Source: Gnetum montanum
Taxonomy: Eukaryota > Streptophyta > Gnetopsida > Gnetales > Gnetaceae
Direction: 5' to 3'
NCBI GenBank assembly: GCA_015680685.1
Contig: MNCI01010517.1
Coordinates: 1-64,000, forward strand
Length of the DNA: 64,000 nt
Made by a program: the position numbers and the translations under genes. Below are positions 10,560-22,277 of the stretch, one piece after another; the first letter of the stretch is position 1; every line of letters begins with the position of its first letter. The notes below the pieces were generated by a model. The model had not been told where the DNA came from. It saw nothing but the letters and a program-made list of their open reading frames with translations, and made no database searches.

Positions 10560-12190
10560 GCTTTATAGAACCAAAATTTGGTTCTAGCTTCAAAATGGTT
10601 CTACATGCTAAGTTGGAAGCACTCATTTTATTCTCTACCACATCAACTATAGAAGAAAGAAGCATGATCCATAAAACCAAAAAGTGGCTCTACAAGCGAG
10701 CTTATTTTTTGGTCTACCACATTAGCATTTGGAGCAAGGTCGTTCTATTAAGAAATAGAAGAGTAAAAATAGTATAATCCATAAAATCAAAATTTGGTAT
10801 TTTAAGTAAGCTCCAAAATGATTCTACAAGCCACTTCAACTCTCTTATAGCATGGGTTTGTAAAATCAAAAAAACTATTTTACAAATTAGTTCTACAAGA
10901 AGCCCAAAAATTTCTTTCTACCACATCATCACTGTGGACAATGCACAAATAAAAGTGTAGCTCGTAGAACCAAAATTTAGTTCTATAAGCAAGCTCATGT
11001 TTGGTTCTATCATGTCAACATTGCATAAGTCAATGAGCTCATAGAACTAAAAATTGGTTCTATAAAGGATCTCTCATGTGATTTTACCACATTAGCACCT
11101 GCCAAGAATAGGTTCATGGAACCAAAATTTGATTCTACAAGAGCTTAAATGATTCTGCTAGTCATGTCATAACTAAAAGAGCTTTATATTAGGCCCCAAA
11201 AAGGTTACAATTCAATTTGTGTAAATACTTATTATAATTTTTAATTAATCTTGGTATATTAATGATTGGCCAAGGGAAGATTAAGGATCTAAGCAATATA
11301 ACATAGCCTATAAACCCAAAAAGTGATTCGATAAAGGGGCTCTAGAATGCTTCTTCCATGTTACCTAATGAGTGAGTGAACCCATAGAACCAAAATTTGG
11401 ATCTAGAAGTGAGTCTTTAAATGGTTCTATAGGCCATGTCAACTCTTTCATAGTATAGATTTGGAAAACCAAAATTTGGTATTATAAGTGAGCCTCAAAA
11501 TGTTTCAATAAGCCATATCAGCTCTTATATAGCATGGGTTTGTAGAACCAAAATTAGATTCTATGAATGAGCTATGAAATGGTTCTACAAGACACATCAA
11601 CACCAAAAGTATAAATACATGGGACCTACTAAAGATTATTTCACACATGGCTAAATACAATTTTAATCGAGCTTAGCTACATTTGGTGTAAGAAAGTTCT
11701 TCAAGAATTTAAAGAAAATCCTAAAGCCACTTATGCTTAGAATATTAAAGGAAGAATGCGTAGAACCAAAAAGTGGTTCTACAAATTGGTTTTATGAGCC
11801 TAAAACCGTTCTGACACATCAGCTCAAGATAAAGGAAAGAAGCTTGTAAAACCAAAAAAAGGTTCTAAGAGCTAGTTCTACACACTATAATTAAAATAAG
11901 AGAAAGGTCTAATTTAGAAATTTAAATGTGAGACTCATTATGGAGGAATGAATAGGATTCACTCTCATGCTTGATCATAATTTAGCTTAATAATCCATAA
12001 ATCAATAAGGAGAAAAATTAAGAGATGTTTAAGCTTCATCAAGAGCCACGTAAGTAGAAGTCTTATAGAGCCAAATATTGATTCTACAAAGTACTAATGG
12101 ATTCTACATGTATTAACATTGAAAAATCCTATTCTACTGAAGTAAGTAGAGCCAAAATGATTCCACAAAGCAATTCTACTTATATGTCAT
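10560..12190. repeat. Array of degenerate palindromic repeats inside element A
   Basis: About a dozen copies of a short inverted repeat with consensus TAGAACCAAAATTTGGTTCTA. Clear cases lie at 10566-10586, 10964-10987, 11041-11063, 11117-11139, 11386-11406, 11464-11484, 11542-11562, 11761-11784 and 11850-11876. Each is followed by a less conserved stretch that often contains AAATGGTTCTACAAGCCA and TCAACTC or CATCA, giving irregular units of roughly 80-130 bp. The arms AGAACCAAA and TTTGGTTCT can pair, so the transcript would form a run of hairpins. The array lies between pol and the extra ORF. Tandem repeats in this position are known in some Tat/Ogre-type plant gypsy elements. Confidence 0.75.
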
Positions 12191-12599
12191 GTCAACTTAA
12201 TCACTCTTTTACTTATTTCAAGATAAGATTAAAAGCTAGATTAAGAAAAGGTGAGTGAAGCATTAAGACCAAACTATTCATATTGAGCCTATGGTTATTT
12301 ATTGGTGACAATAGATTAGCTTGGTAAAATTCAGATTTATGACATGTTGAAATATGGTTTAAATAGCCTATCCCCAAGCAAGTGAATTAAAAACAAAGTT
12401 TCAACTATTAATTGATTGAGCTATGCTAGATTTACAACCAAAGAGCCGGTAGCAAGTAGAGATGAATATTGAAGCAAAGTAGGAGCCACACTTCAAGCAC
12501 AAAGAAAAACTTTCTCAAAGTTCTCCAAATTTTAGCTCAAGATATCTCACAAGAAAAAGGAATAAGCACCATAGAAGTTTCACGACACTGATACCTTTA

Positions 12600-15450
12600 T
12601 CTTTTCCAATTATTTTCAACATTTCAAGCTTAACATATATCAACTATAGTAATGGATTGATATTAGGTGTCTAGATTTGGAATTAGAGGAAAAAGATTTC
12701 TTTAGCTTTGATGAGGATCATGATTTAATTAAAAATACAAAACTTAGAGCTTTAGAATAAATGGAATATTAGCAAGATATCTATGAGAAGAGAGGCCTTC
12801 ATAAACTTTGTTTCAGACCTAGGGCCAACATTGTAAGAGATGTCATTAATCACTTGATTACTAAAATAGTGTACAAGAAGGATAAGCTCCTTTCAAAGGG
12901 AATACAAAATGCTTCATTGACATCAATGTTAGAAAGGCATATGAGCTCTATGGTCTCATAGAGCATGATATCATAGCAGTGGAAGCTCATCAATACGATG
13001 AGGAGATACTGAGTAGTAGATTTTGGGCTTATCTAGAAATAGCAATATCTTCAAGCTCTCACTAGTACATATTGTGATAGCCTAAGGATATCAAAACTTC
13101 ATTCCTAAAGCTAAAAAGCTCAATTTTCCTCCTAGAAATTTTATCTTAGTATTAAATTTTTGCTCTAGATATGAAATTAATCATGTTGCTAATTATCGTG
13201 TTTGAGCATGGATATCTTTAGAGAATAAGGAAAATTTCTTCCTTGTATAGTATATGAATGATATATTATAGAATAGCTTAGTAGAGATTTAGGAACAAGG
13301 GGCTCAATTGAATTTAAGCTCATTTCTAATGGACTATTTATTGAGTGAAATTTTAGAACCTAAGAAAGCAACTTCATTTTTGACTATATATGTATCACAA
13401 TGTAGAGCTCACCCTAAAGATCCCTACTATGGTTTTTTCCCAATAATATACCAAAAGAGCTATTTTGATGTACAAGCCTTAGAATTTTTTATGAACTCTA
13501 TATATCCCCATCCATTTAAATTCATTTTAGGATCATTTCCTCCATAGTTAGATTAGCATATCATTAATGAAATAAAGAATAAATGTCATGGAGCTGTTTT
13601 TCTACATGCAAGATACTCGTAGATATTAATAGCAAGGTTTGAAGGGTAAGCATTTAAGTTTCCAAAGTTTGTAGCTTCATGTCTTACAACTTTCAAGGTA
13701 GGGAGGTAGATGTAAAAAGTCCCCTAAGGCAATTTTCCTTAAAGTTTGGGTTTTAGAAATTCAATAATACATGGCATCTGAAAGTCATGACCAAGAGATA
13801 TAAAGAGCAATGTGATTTTCTTGTAGCTTCAAAGAGAATTTATTCTACTTCCAAGACTTACAAAGTTCATGACCCTAAATAGATAGGTGTGATCTACTAA
13901 ATAGCTATAAATAAATAGGTAAATCAAGCCAAGGATGAAGCACCAGAATAATTAAAGAGAAACTTATATATGAAGCTCATTGTTTCTACCTATGATCAAC
14001 CAATCATTTGAGGTCTGTATGTGAATAGAAAGTAGAGATCATCCTCTGTCCAGATATTTTCTTAATGAATATTTAGTTTTCATGAAAGAAAAATGCTTTT
14101 CTTGGAAGCTTCAAAATCCATAAGAAATCATGCTAAATAAAATATTCCCACCAAAAGAAGTTGGATATGTAAGGGTGAAGGAAGCCAAAAAAAAAAAAAG
14201 AATTGAAAGAATAAAAACTAATAAAGAAAAACAGCAAGAAAAGTTTATCAAACAATAATAGCAATAATAGGAATTACTAGAATAACAAAGGCTACAAGAG
14301 CTATAGTAGCTATAGCAGAACAAAGAGGAAAGCTCATCATTAGCTTTAATAACCTTGGAATTTTTCTTAGGATACTTAATGAAAGGAGAAGTTCAATCCT
14401 TTAAATTCAAAAAAAAAAAAGCACAAAGAATCATTCTCGGATAGAAGCTCTAGACTAAGCCAAAAACCAAAGTGAGTGTTATCTTTCCTTATAAGAAATA
14501 TGATCCTTAAACTCAAGGTCAAAAGCTAGTGATATCCCATTAGGATATGCCAGATACTATAGCTATTTTAATTAAGGATATGGGACAAGTAGCTGATAGT
14601 CAAATAGCCAAGCTCAAAGAATATTTAATTGTAGAATGAGCAAAAAATAGCCAGATTAAGAGAAGAGTTAAAGAGCTTCAAAGATGAAAATGAGCAACTT
14701 AAGTCTAGAATTATTATTAAAGAATCACTGCTAGAAAATAAAAAGTATGCTATGGTATAGTTAGAAGAAAATTTGACTATTATAAGCTCTAAATTAGGAC
14801 AAGCTAAGAAGGGTAAAGCTCCAAATTACTCTTATTTGTTGTAGTCTAGTTTTCAAGAGTTGAATACTGAATTTAGCTACAATAAAGAATGGATATAGTA
14901 GACTCAAGCTAAGATCGAAGAGACAAAGAAGATTTAAAATATTATTTTTTAAATGGAACAAAGAGCTCAAGAATTTATTAGAGTTGCTACAAATAAAAGA
15001 TAAGCTTTGTATCAATACAAAAAATATTTTTTAGATAACATGATGATAATCGTTGCAAGAATCATGATAAAATCTACTCAAAAGATATCAGAGCTAGAGT
15101 ATATTTGTTAGTTACATTGAATGAGCTAACTAATTCATTAATTGAATTAAGCACCAATAAAACAAGAGCTAAAGATGTTATTAAGAAACTTAACAACACT
15201 AAGCCAACTAAATTGAATTAAGCTATAAAAGTTCTGATCAATCTTGGGAAGTTTGCTCAATAGTTATCAATAGAAGGTTCCAGATTCAGAAAATAAATAA
15301 ATCTTATCAAGAAATTGAGCTACTATCTAACAATTTGAAATTGTATGAAGAGAATGTAAACTTGATTAAGCCATAATTATGTAACTATTATACCTATCAA
15401 AAGCTACCATATAGAGCTTGAAGAAGATTTGTAAGGTATGGGGAGAAATA
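12600..15450 (+). pseudogene. Extra coding region of element A, between pol and right repeat
   Basis: A long sense-strand region with coding character, broken by many stops. An N-terminal globular-looking half includes FDEDHDLIKNTK (near 12710), the open stretch 13308-13547 (with the segment DPYYGFFPIIYQKSYFDVQ) and FKFPKFVASCLTTFKV (near 13655). The C-terminal half (14100-15450) is rich in K, E, Q and A and looks coiled-coil: note IAKLKEYLI near 14600 and the K/E-rich stretch 14640-14990. Its end matches 1160-1480. I do not recognise the family. By position it is where env-like or additional ORFs occur in some plant gypsy elements, but no signal peptide or transmembrane segment is recognisable. 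Confidence 0.5.
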
Positions 15451-16167
15451 GAAGACATTTTGGGAAAAATCTTGTAAAGATTGTTTTGCTTAATGGCATT
15501 CTAAATAGGTTTCATTTATCTCTTTTAGTTTTTATGTAAATCTACATTAGCAAAAGATAGCTCTCTTTACCTATTTAGCATAAATTATGCATACCTAAGT
15601 TTAGGTAAATGATAAGTTTTGAAATAAGTTATTTTCTCAAAACATTAAGGTTTAACTTATTCTTGTTATTCTGATTAAATGGGATAGCAATTTTAAGTGT
15701 TGGTTTTAAATCAATTTAGCATAGAATTGATGTCATCTTTAGTGCAATTTTGATCTCCATGAATAATTTTTCTATCACAGATTCTTGCTCATTTTAGCAT
15801 AGCTTTTGAAAACTTAACTTTGAAAAGTTTACTAGCAAATAGCTCAAAATGAAAGAATGACATATTATATAAAATTTCTTCATTCACTATCTTAGCTATG
15901 TATATTTTAAAGTTAAATTAGTAGAAAGCTATCAATTTTTATCATTATATTATGAAATAGGTAAAAGAGATAACTAATAATTATAAACAAAACAACACTT
16001 TCTTTGAATTATATTATAAATTATATAAATCTAGTCATAATTATCTCATTTAAACTAGCAAAAGCTATTTGGAGGTATTTGTGCCTTGGTGGAACCAAAG
16101 ACTAGCAACCACCTAAAATGATTTATCTAAACTCTCTTGAAGTAGGATTATAATCCTTCCCTAATAG
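15118..16167 (+). repeat. Right direct repeat of element A (LTR-like)
   Basis: Uninterrupted counterpart of 1140-2783. Divergence from the left copy is high by eye, with many substitutions and small indels, so the element is old. Homology fades after about 16167. A TATA-like or polyadenylation signal could not be assigned with confidence. Confidence 0.7.
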
Positions 16168-18200
16168 AGAGTAGAAAGCAATGGTGATTCCTATGAGGTG
16201 GGTGGGGATAATTAATGTGATGGAGAAGGCATTACATAAGAAAAAATAGAAGAATAATCATTTGAATAAGCTAGAGTAGGCAAAGATGATCTACTTCTCG
16301 ATGATGATGGGGAGTTGGAATTCATGAGTCATTGAGGGGCAAGAGAAGCATCATAGTATGACGTGAGATCTATGACAAATGATGCTCTTCATACCTTTTG
16401 GGTAGCCAAAGTAGAAGAACTATTTTTAGAGATATTAATGACAAAAGATTTCTTGGGTTTAGAAGGATTAGCTTGAAATGATATTTGGGGATTGGTTTAA
16501 GAGGGACCCATTTGGATATAAATGGATTTGGGACAATTATCTTTGGGTTCAAGGTGGAATGTAGATACTTTCCTTGAATAGAAATTCAAGAGATCTTGGA
16601 AGATGTACATATCTTGATTGTTAAGTTGAACTAGTCTGTTAAAGAGTATTCCTCCTTTTTGAATAAGAACCTATATGTCATCTTTGAGTGTATTATAGTC
16701 ATCTATCTCATGACCTATGGCCTTGTGATAATAGCAAAATTTGTTAAGATCATACCAACTTTGAAGAAGTGGATCTCCTTCTACACATTAGGAAGGATCT
16801 ATTACTAGAGTTTGCAAGCATCTGAATCTAGCATGTGATTGCTCCAAGATCTATTTTGAGATTATGTGTCTATCTCTCAACAATACAAGTCATTAGAAAC
16901 TTGTGATATTTAGATCTATCTTTAAGTTGTTTCCTTTTCTAGCCCCCATTTGATGAAGTTTTCCTAGCATTATTTGCAGTGAACGAGGATGCTTATAAAG
17001 TTTGATTCATTGAAGCTACTATTTTTCTACATTCTATAAGGCCTTTTCTTTAGCTACCTTATGGATTCTATTATGGAAGTTAACCCATTCAAAGTTATTG
17101 CATTGGATCATCACCTCTTCAATGTGCTTGGAAAAGGTAATAACATCATGAAGGCTAGGTGACCTAGGATAAACCAACTTGCCTCTAATATAGTTGTTCA
17201 CAGCTCCATCAAAGATGTCTAGAAGTTGTTCATCAAGAAGAAGATATGTAAGTTTCATTGTTAACCATGTTCAGCTAGAAATGAACTTGGAGATAGACTC
17301 ATTATGAGCTTGTTTGATTCCTAGAAGTTTTTGCAATGTGTCATTCTTAGCAATATGAGATTTAAACCTTTCCAAAAAGATGATGAAGCATTGTTCCAAG
17401 AAAGTAATAGACCTATAAGGAAGGGATCTATATCATTCAAGTGCTTTGCTAGTTATGAAATTGGAGAAACTTCTAAGGATGGTGTGGGGATAGTTGGCTA
17501 GTAATATGCATTCATTGCAAAAAGTGACTACATGATTTTTGGAATTAAACTCCCCATTTTACTTAGTGATATTAGGCAATAAGACTTCCTTACGTACATG
17601 GATAGGTAGAATCAAGAAGCTAATAGTATTAACAAGGAGATGTGTAATGAAAATAGCAAAACTTGTTCCATGTAATGCAATGGCCTTTCACATTTAATTC
17701 TCATTCACCTACAACTTAGAAGAGAGATCTTGAAGAAATAACATTAACTCAAGAAGAACTCCAGGCATGGATGACACAAAGGTATTAGCTAGTGTTAGGT
17801 TATAGGTAGACAAGATTAGCTAAATGGGTACCATGGTGGGCATAGGAATTGATGGTACAATGTTATAGTGGGAAATATGATCTAATAATGAGGGAAAAGG
17901 TAATAAAACATGTAACTGTTGAACATGAATAGTTGTAAAAAGAATTGGAAAGAATTAAATGGTAGGTTCACATTTTGAACCAATGTAAGGAATGCAAGAT
18001 TAACTTTAATCATGCTAGGAAAAAGACTAAAGGCTAGTGACAAGTTATTCATAGGTGAAGCAATGATTATACAATTAGCTGCAACAGGAGCTATGGATTT
18101 AGTCATTTGAGGTATGCAAAATAGATTGGTGAAACTGATGAGATTCACATTATGCAAAATAGGACTTTAAGGTAGCATGTTAGGCTATTGAAAATGCTTC
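16168..18200 (-). pseudogene. Gypsy gag remnant, opposite strand
   Basis: On the minus strand, about 17560-17034 gives a Gag core: a piece resembling YRSLPYRSITFLEQCFIIFL (near 17420-17360), then K-Q-A-H-N-E-S-I-S-K-F, then the open stretch 17258-17034 with GAVNNYIRGKLVYP and SLHDVITFSKHIEEVM. Downstream on the same strand, 16745-16672 reads FCYYHKAIGHEIDDYNTLKD, the C-x-x-H ... G-H-x-x-x-x-C finger-like motif of Tat-type Gag with its last cysteine changed to tyrosine. The pol expected at lower coordinates is missing: element A begins there. Confidence 0.6.
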
Positions 18201-21200
18201 ACAAATAATGAAACATGGGAATGCTCCTCTTTATCATCATCATGAATGTTGATGCATCTCCCTTGCTATGTTAATTTTGAAATTAATAAGTTCTACTCAC
18301 ATTGATGTTGGGGTGGTTTACCAAGCAGTCCAACATGTTCTACTTCTATTGAACTTTAGTGTTAGTCATTACCTAAATTTTATCTCTAATAGTCAGATAT
18401 TCTACTAGTGAATTTTTCTCATCCTTATCCAATTCCATGGGCTAGTAGGGATTTGGGAGGAAAGGAACTAAGTTGTTGAGAGTTGTATAGGTAGCCATCT
18501 TCTATAATTCATTTGTAGTGAGCGTATTATTAAGCTTCTATTTTACACATGCAACCTTATAATCATGTCTTCTCATAGATGTCATGAATGCTTAAGATTT
18601 TCACATTTTCATAAGTTTACAAATCTAGGAGCAATGAGATGAATCGAATCCTTGTTGAAACATGGTATCAAAGAATGTCTCCTGCACAAACTCAAAAATA
18701 AGGATCAAGTGCATAGTGGAAAATAAAGTAAGTTAAAGAGGTGAAAGTGTGAAAAATTCTAAGCGTTGGAAAGGGCATATAGGCTATTAGGTGATGGATT
18801 CATAATACTAGAAAACCTATTGGCCCTCCCTCTAGCATCAAAAATGTTTCTGGAAAATTATTCTTTATCAACTTTGCAAGAACAGCTCCATGAATTAGGT
18901 GTATAGTACCTAACTTGTGGCCACAAATGATTTTTGGATTGAGATAATCTTCAATATGCTAATAATTATGGCATGATGGGGCACAAATATCCAATTAAAT
19001 GTGGACTTATCCTTCTACCCACAAAGTAGGAATGGCAAGGAAAAGTGGTAGAAAATGATAATTCTAAGTAATAGAACCTAAGTTATATAGATAAAAAAAC
19101 CAAGTATGAAAATGAACTATGAGTAGTGTAAAATAAACTCTAAGTATGGGAATTATACTTAGAATGACTTAAAAATAATAAATGAGGATATTGATATAAG
19201 GGAAAGGATTTTGGTATATCATTTATTAATTGATAATGCTTTATTAATTAAAAAATGAATTTTTCCTTTTATGAAGGGCCAAAACTACAAGGGATGATGA
19301 GAAACATATAAGAGAGAAAACTAATAATAGAAGCTTAATATATAAGATAAGTAAGGATTTAAATGATGAAATTTGACCTCTCTGAGATGACGATGCAAGT
19401 AGGAAGCTTTAAGCATGGTCTAGAATCATTTTGGAGCTAAAATAGGGTTGTTTTCACTAAGTGTATGGCAAGTGATGCTAGAGCTAGAAAAATTCTAACT
19501 TTGAAACTGGTGACACTAATGCTGGAAAATTCTAACTCCAAGGAAATGATGCAAGAACTACCAAGATGATGCTAATGTTATGTCAACATCAATGATTAGG
19601 CTATCAAGGACTTAGGCACCAAATTAAACTCATAAATTGCCAAGCACAGTTGTGGTAACCATGGAGCACATGGAAGATGTAAAGAAGACATATGGCTCAT
19701 GCTCTTGATCTTTTAAAATTTAAAAAAAAAAGTACTTTAGATCTGAAACCAACCCTAAAACTAGGTTTTGATCCCATATTTGTAGGCTTAAAATTTCCAA
19801 ATTCAATCCCAAAGTTAAGCAACATTCACTGGGAGTTCTTTTTGGCAAGTTTAACTAGCACAACTGGGCAACATTGGTCGCAAGAGAGGTGATGCTGATG
19901 ACAACATTGGTGTCACCAAAAGATAAAAAAAATCCAATTTTACCAAGCTATAATTCTAATCCTCCATGACCTCCTTCAAAGCCCAAATTGCTATTGAATT
20001 GTGTCGTGACAATGCCAAGGAGCTCATGAAGCGAAGATATGATGTCAAATGTAGAGTATGAAGGTTAACTATCATATGGTATAGATTCTAGAAGTGGTGA
20101 CACTAATGTTGATCATAGATCTACATGTAGAATTTAATAGAAAAAAGTACACATGATAACTTGGTTTACATTGATACACTAAGAGAGGGATGTTAGCTAC
20201 TGAAGTAACTACTTGTATGTATTGGGTGGTGGTGGTGAATGATTAGTCTCAATTAGTGATTCATACATTCAATTAGGCTCCTATTTTATTTCTTATCTAT
20301 GTTGAATTATGCTCTAATATGTATGGCTTGTTTTGTGATTGACATTTGAGACAAGATGAAATCCCTATGCATTAAGGCTAACCCTATGGAATATCTTCAA
20401 GTTGTTATGGTGGTGCCTATAGTGTATCCTCTACTTATTTACATTTAAACTAATATCTTCTTTATTCATAAGTATGGCTAGTGAGTAAAGTAGTGCACAA
20501 AATTCTTGAAATATTTTTGTTTTTACTAGTCTTGTTCTTATCACAGATTTGGTTATGATGTTTCATTATGAATGATGTATTAACCATGACTTATGTATGT
20601 GATTTAGAAATGCAAGATGGCAATGTTGATATTTTCTTTGCATGCTTATATGCTTGTAGGTGGATGAATTGATTTTTCTAAGGGCCTATTTAATATATAT
20701 ATTCTCTTAAATTTGATTGATGGTCCTTATGTAGATGCTCATTTGCTATTCAATATTGTAATGATTGGTAATTGTTATGCATTATGAGCTAATGATGATT
20801 AATAGGCCTAGGCTACATACTATTTCATTTGCATGTAGAACATTCAATTTGGCAATGTAAACTCCATGGGTTACTACATCACTATTTTAATATGAGCATT
20901 TTTATTAGTTAAAGAATTTACATTTCTAAGCCCATATCAGATTTCTTTTTCTAAGGAATATGAACGTACTAATTTAATTCTCACTTGAATTTTCCCCCTT
21001 GTGCCAATTATGATTATGTTTTTAATTTTAAGATATCCTACTTTTTTTACATCTTGACCAAATGACATATCCTCAAGTTTATTTTTATACAATGATTTAT
21101 GTTTTCATGTTTGTCAATTTAGTATCATCCCTTGACCTAGGAGCTTATAGGTCCTAGGATGTTATATCACACATGTAAGTAACATCTATATGCATTTTTA

Positions 21201-21655
21201 TTTTGATGTTGTTGTGTGTTGTTCTTTTTTTCTTTTTTTTTCCTTTTTTTTTTTCTTTTTTTTTGGTCACTTGCATTCATGTTCAAAACAAGAGGTGCCA
21301 TCTCCAACTCCAACTAGACATGCCAATAGCTTACAAACATAATCATAATGAAGATTACCATTATGGTGATCATCACCTTAGCATTACTTATACCATGAGG
21401 TTCTCTCATGAATTATTTGGTACCTTCCATAACATTACTAATAGTTTTCATTATCAAAAGGTGCATTCAGTTAAAAACCAAGTCTTTGATGCCCTAGGTT
21501 TAATCAAAATAAAGTTACATATGAGAAGCCAGTGATAGGTATCTCAAGTGGTTAGCTCATTGCCTTCTTAGGTAAGATGTTGTGAATTAAGTTATACTTG
21601 TTGGTCTAACTATATTCCTTTATATTTCTTCTAATATATCATGTTGGTTACAACA
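18201..21655. other. Unassigned AT-rich region
   Basis: No gene, RNA or transposon domain could be supported over about 3.4 kb. A pyrimidine tract (T/C run) lies at 21224-21265. A small imperfect hairpin, CCTAGGA/TCCTAGG, is at 21136-21158. Confidence 0.4.
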
Positions 21656-21806
21656 AGGTGTTAGCCTAGTGGTAAGACTCTTGAATTGAAAGCTCCAAAT
21701 AATGGGTTTGATTCTAATGAGTAATGTTGAGTTATAAAGTTCTAATTAGACTATATATCTTGAGGTATAGCTATATTACACTTATTTCAGGGTTCCAACA
21801 CTCCCC
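21656..21806 (+). mobile_element. tRNA-derived SINE-like repeat, copy 1
   Basis: Contains a pol III A-box-like TAGCCTAGTGG (21662-21672) and a B-box-like GGTTTGATTCT (21705-21715) with normal spacing. A non-tRNA part follows, with the landmark CTAATTAGACTATATATCTT and an end near GGTTCCAACACTCCCC. At least seven more copies occur in this window in both orientations, all starting around ATGAGGTGTTAGC. Repetition, tRNA-like head and unrelated body are the SINE hallmarks. Confidence 0.75.
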
Positions 21807-22140
21807 GTTAAATTATTTTGGTTTCTCTAATACTTTGGCTATAAGTATCCTATGCCATGTGCTAATATGATATGTGGGTAGAATTTAAACAAAATATAGT
21901 AATACCTCAAGCACAACTTAAACTTGTAACTTATTACATACATATGTTATTTTACTTTAATTTTAATTTCAAAGTTTATTGTAAATTTTATAATGCATTT
22001 AACCTTATGTAACAAGTTGAGGGAACTATGAATTCACTCATTTATATAGGTTTATCAAATAAAATTTGATAAATAAAAAAATAGCTATTCAAGTCTATAT
22101 CAAATCTAATGAGATCTGAAATGTTACTTATGTTAGAGGA

Positions 22141-22277
22141 GGGGATGTTTGAATTCAAAACATTTTTTTGACATATAGTTAAATTAGAACTTATAATGCA
22201 ATATTGTTTACTAGAATCAAACCCATAACATGGAGTTATTAAATTAAGAGGCTTACCACTAAGTTAGCATCTCATTA
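22141..22277 (-). mobile_element. tRNA-derived SINE-like repeat, copy 2
   Basis: Reverse-strand copy with A-box-like CTAACTTAGTGG (about 22257-22268) and B-box-like GGTTTGATTCT (near 22214-22224). It faces copy 1 tail to tail about 335 bp away. Confidence 0.65.

Larger units (their letters stand above)
1140..16167 (+). mobile_element. Decayed Ty3/gypsy retrotransposon, element A
   Basis: About 15 kb bounded by imperfect direct repeats (1140-2783, which includes a 597-bp insertion, and about 15118-16167). Between them, in plus-strand order, are remnants of gag, aspartic protease, an RNase H-like domain, reverse transcriptase, a second RNase H, integrase, a repeat array and an extra coding region. 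Integrase after RT marks Ty3/gypsy. RNase H-like domains on both sides of RT resemble a plant non-chromodomain gypsy group. Every domain has several stops and frameshifts, so the element is dead. Exact LTR termini and a primer-binding site could not be fixed. The left repeat carries coding sequence also found at the end of the extra ORF, so a tandem or nested arrangement is possible. Confidence 0.75.

Noticed and set aside
10560-12190. Palindromic repeat array as a CRISPR
   Set aside because: Eukaryotic context, irregular spacing, diverged repeats and spacers that themselves share sequence.
18655-18680. Primer-binding-site-like TGGTATCAAAG after CA
   Set aside because: Only about ten matching bases and no matching LTR or plus-strand element next to it; the nearby gag is on the other strand.
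21136-21158. CCTAGGA/TCCTAGG hairpin
   Set aside because: Short, single occurrence and no associated element ends; could be chance.
21203-21535. 110-codon plus-strand frame with a phenylalanine-rich start
   Set aside because: The start is a pyrimidine tract and the remainder shows no family; composition artefact.
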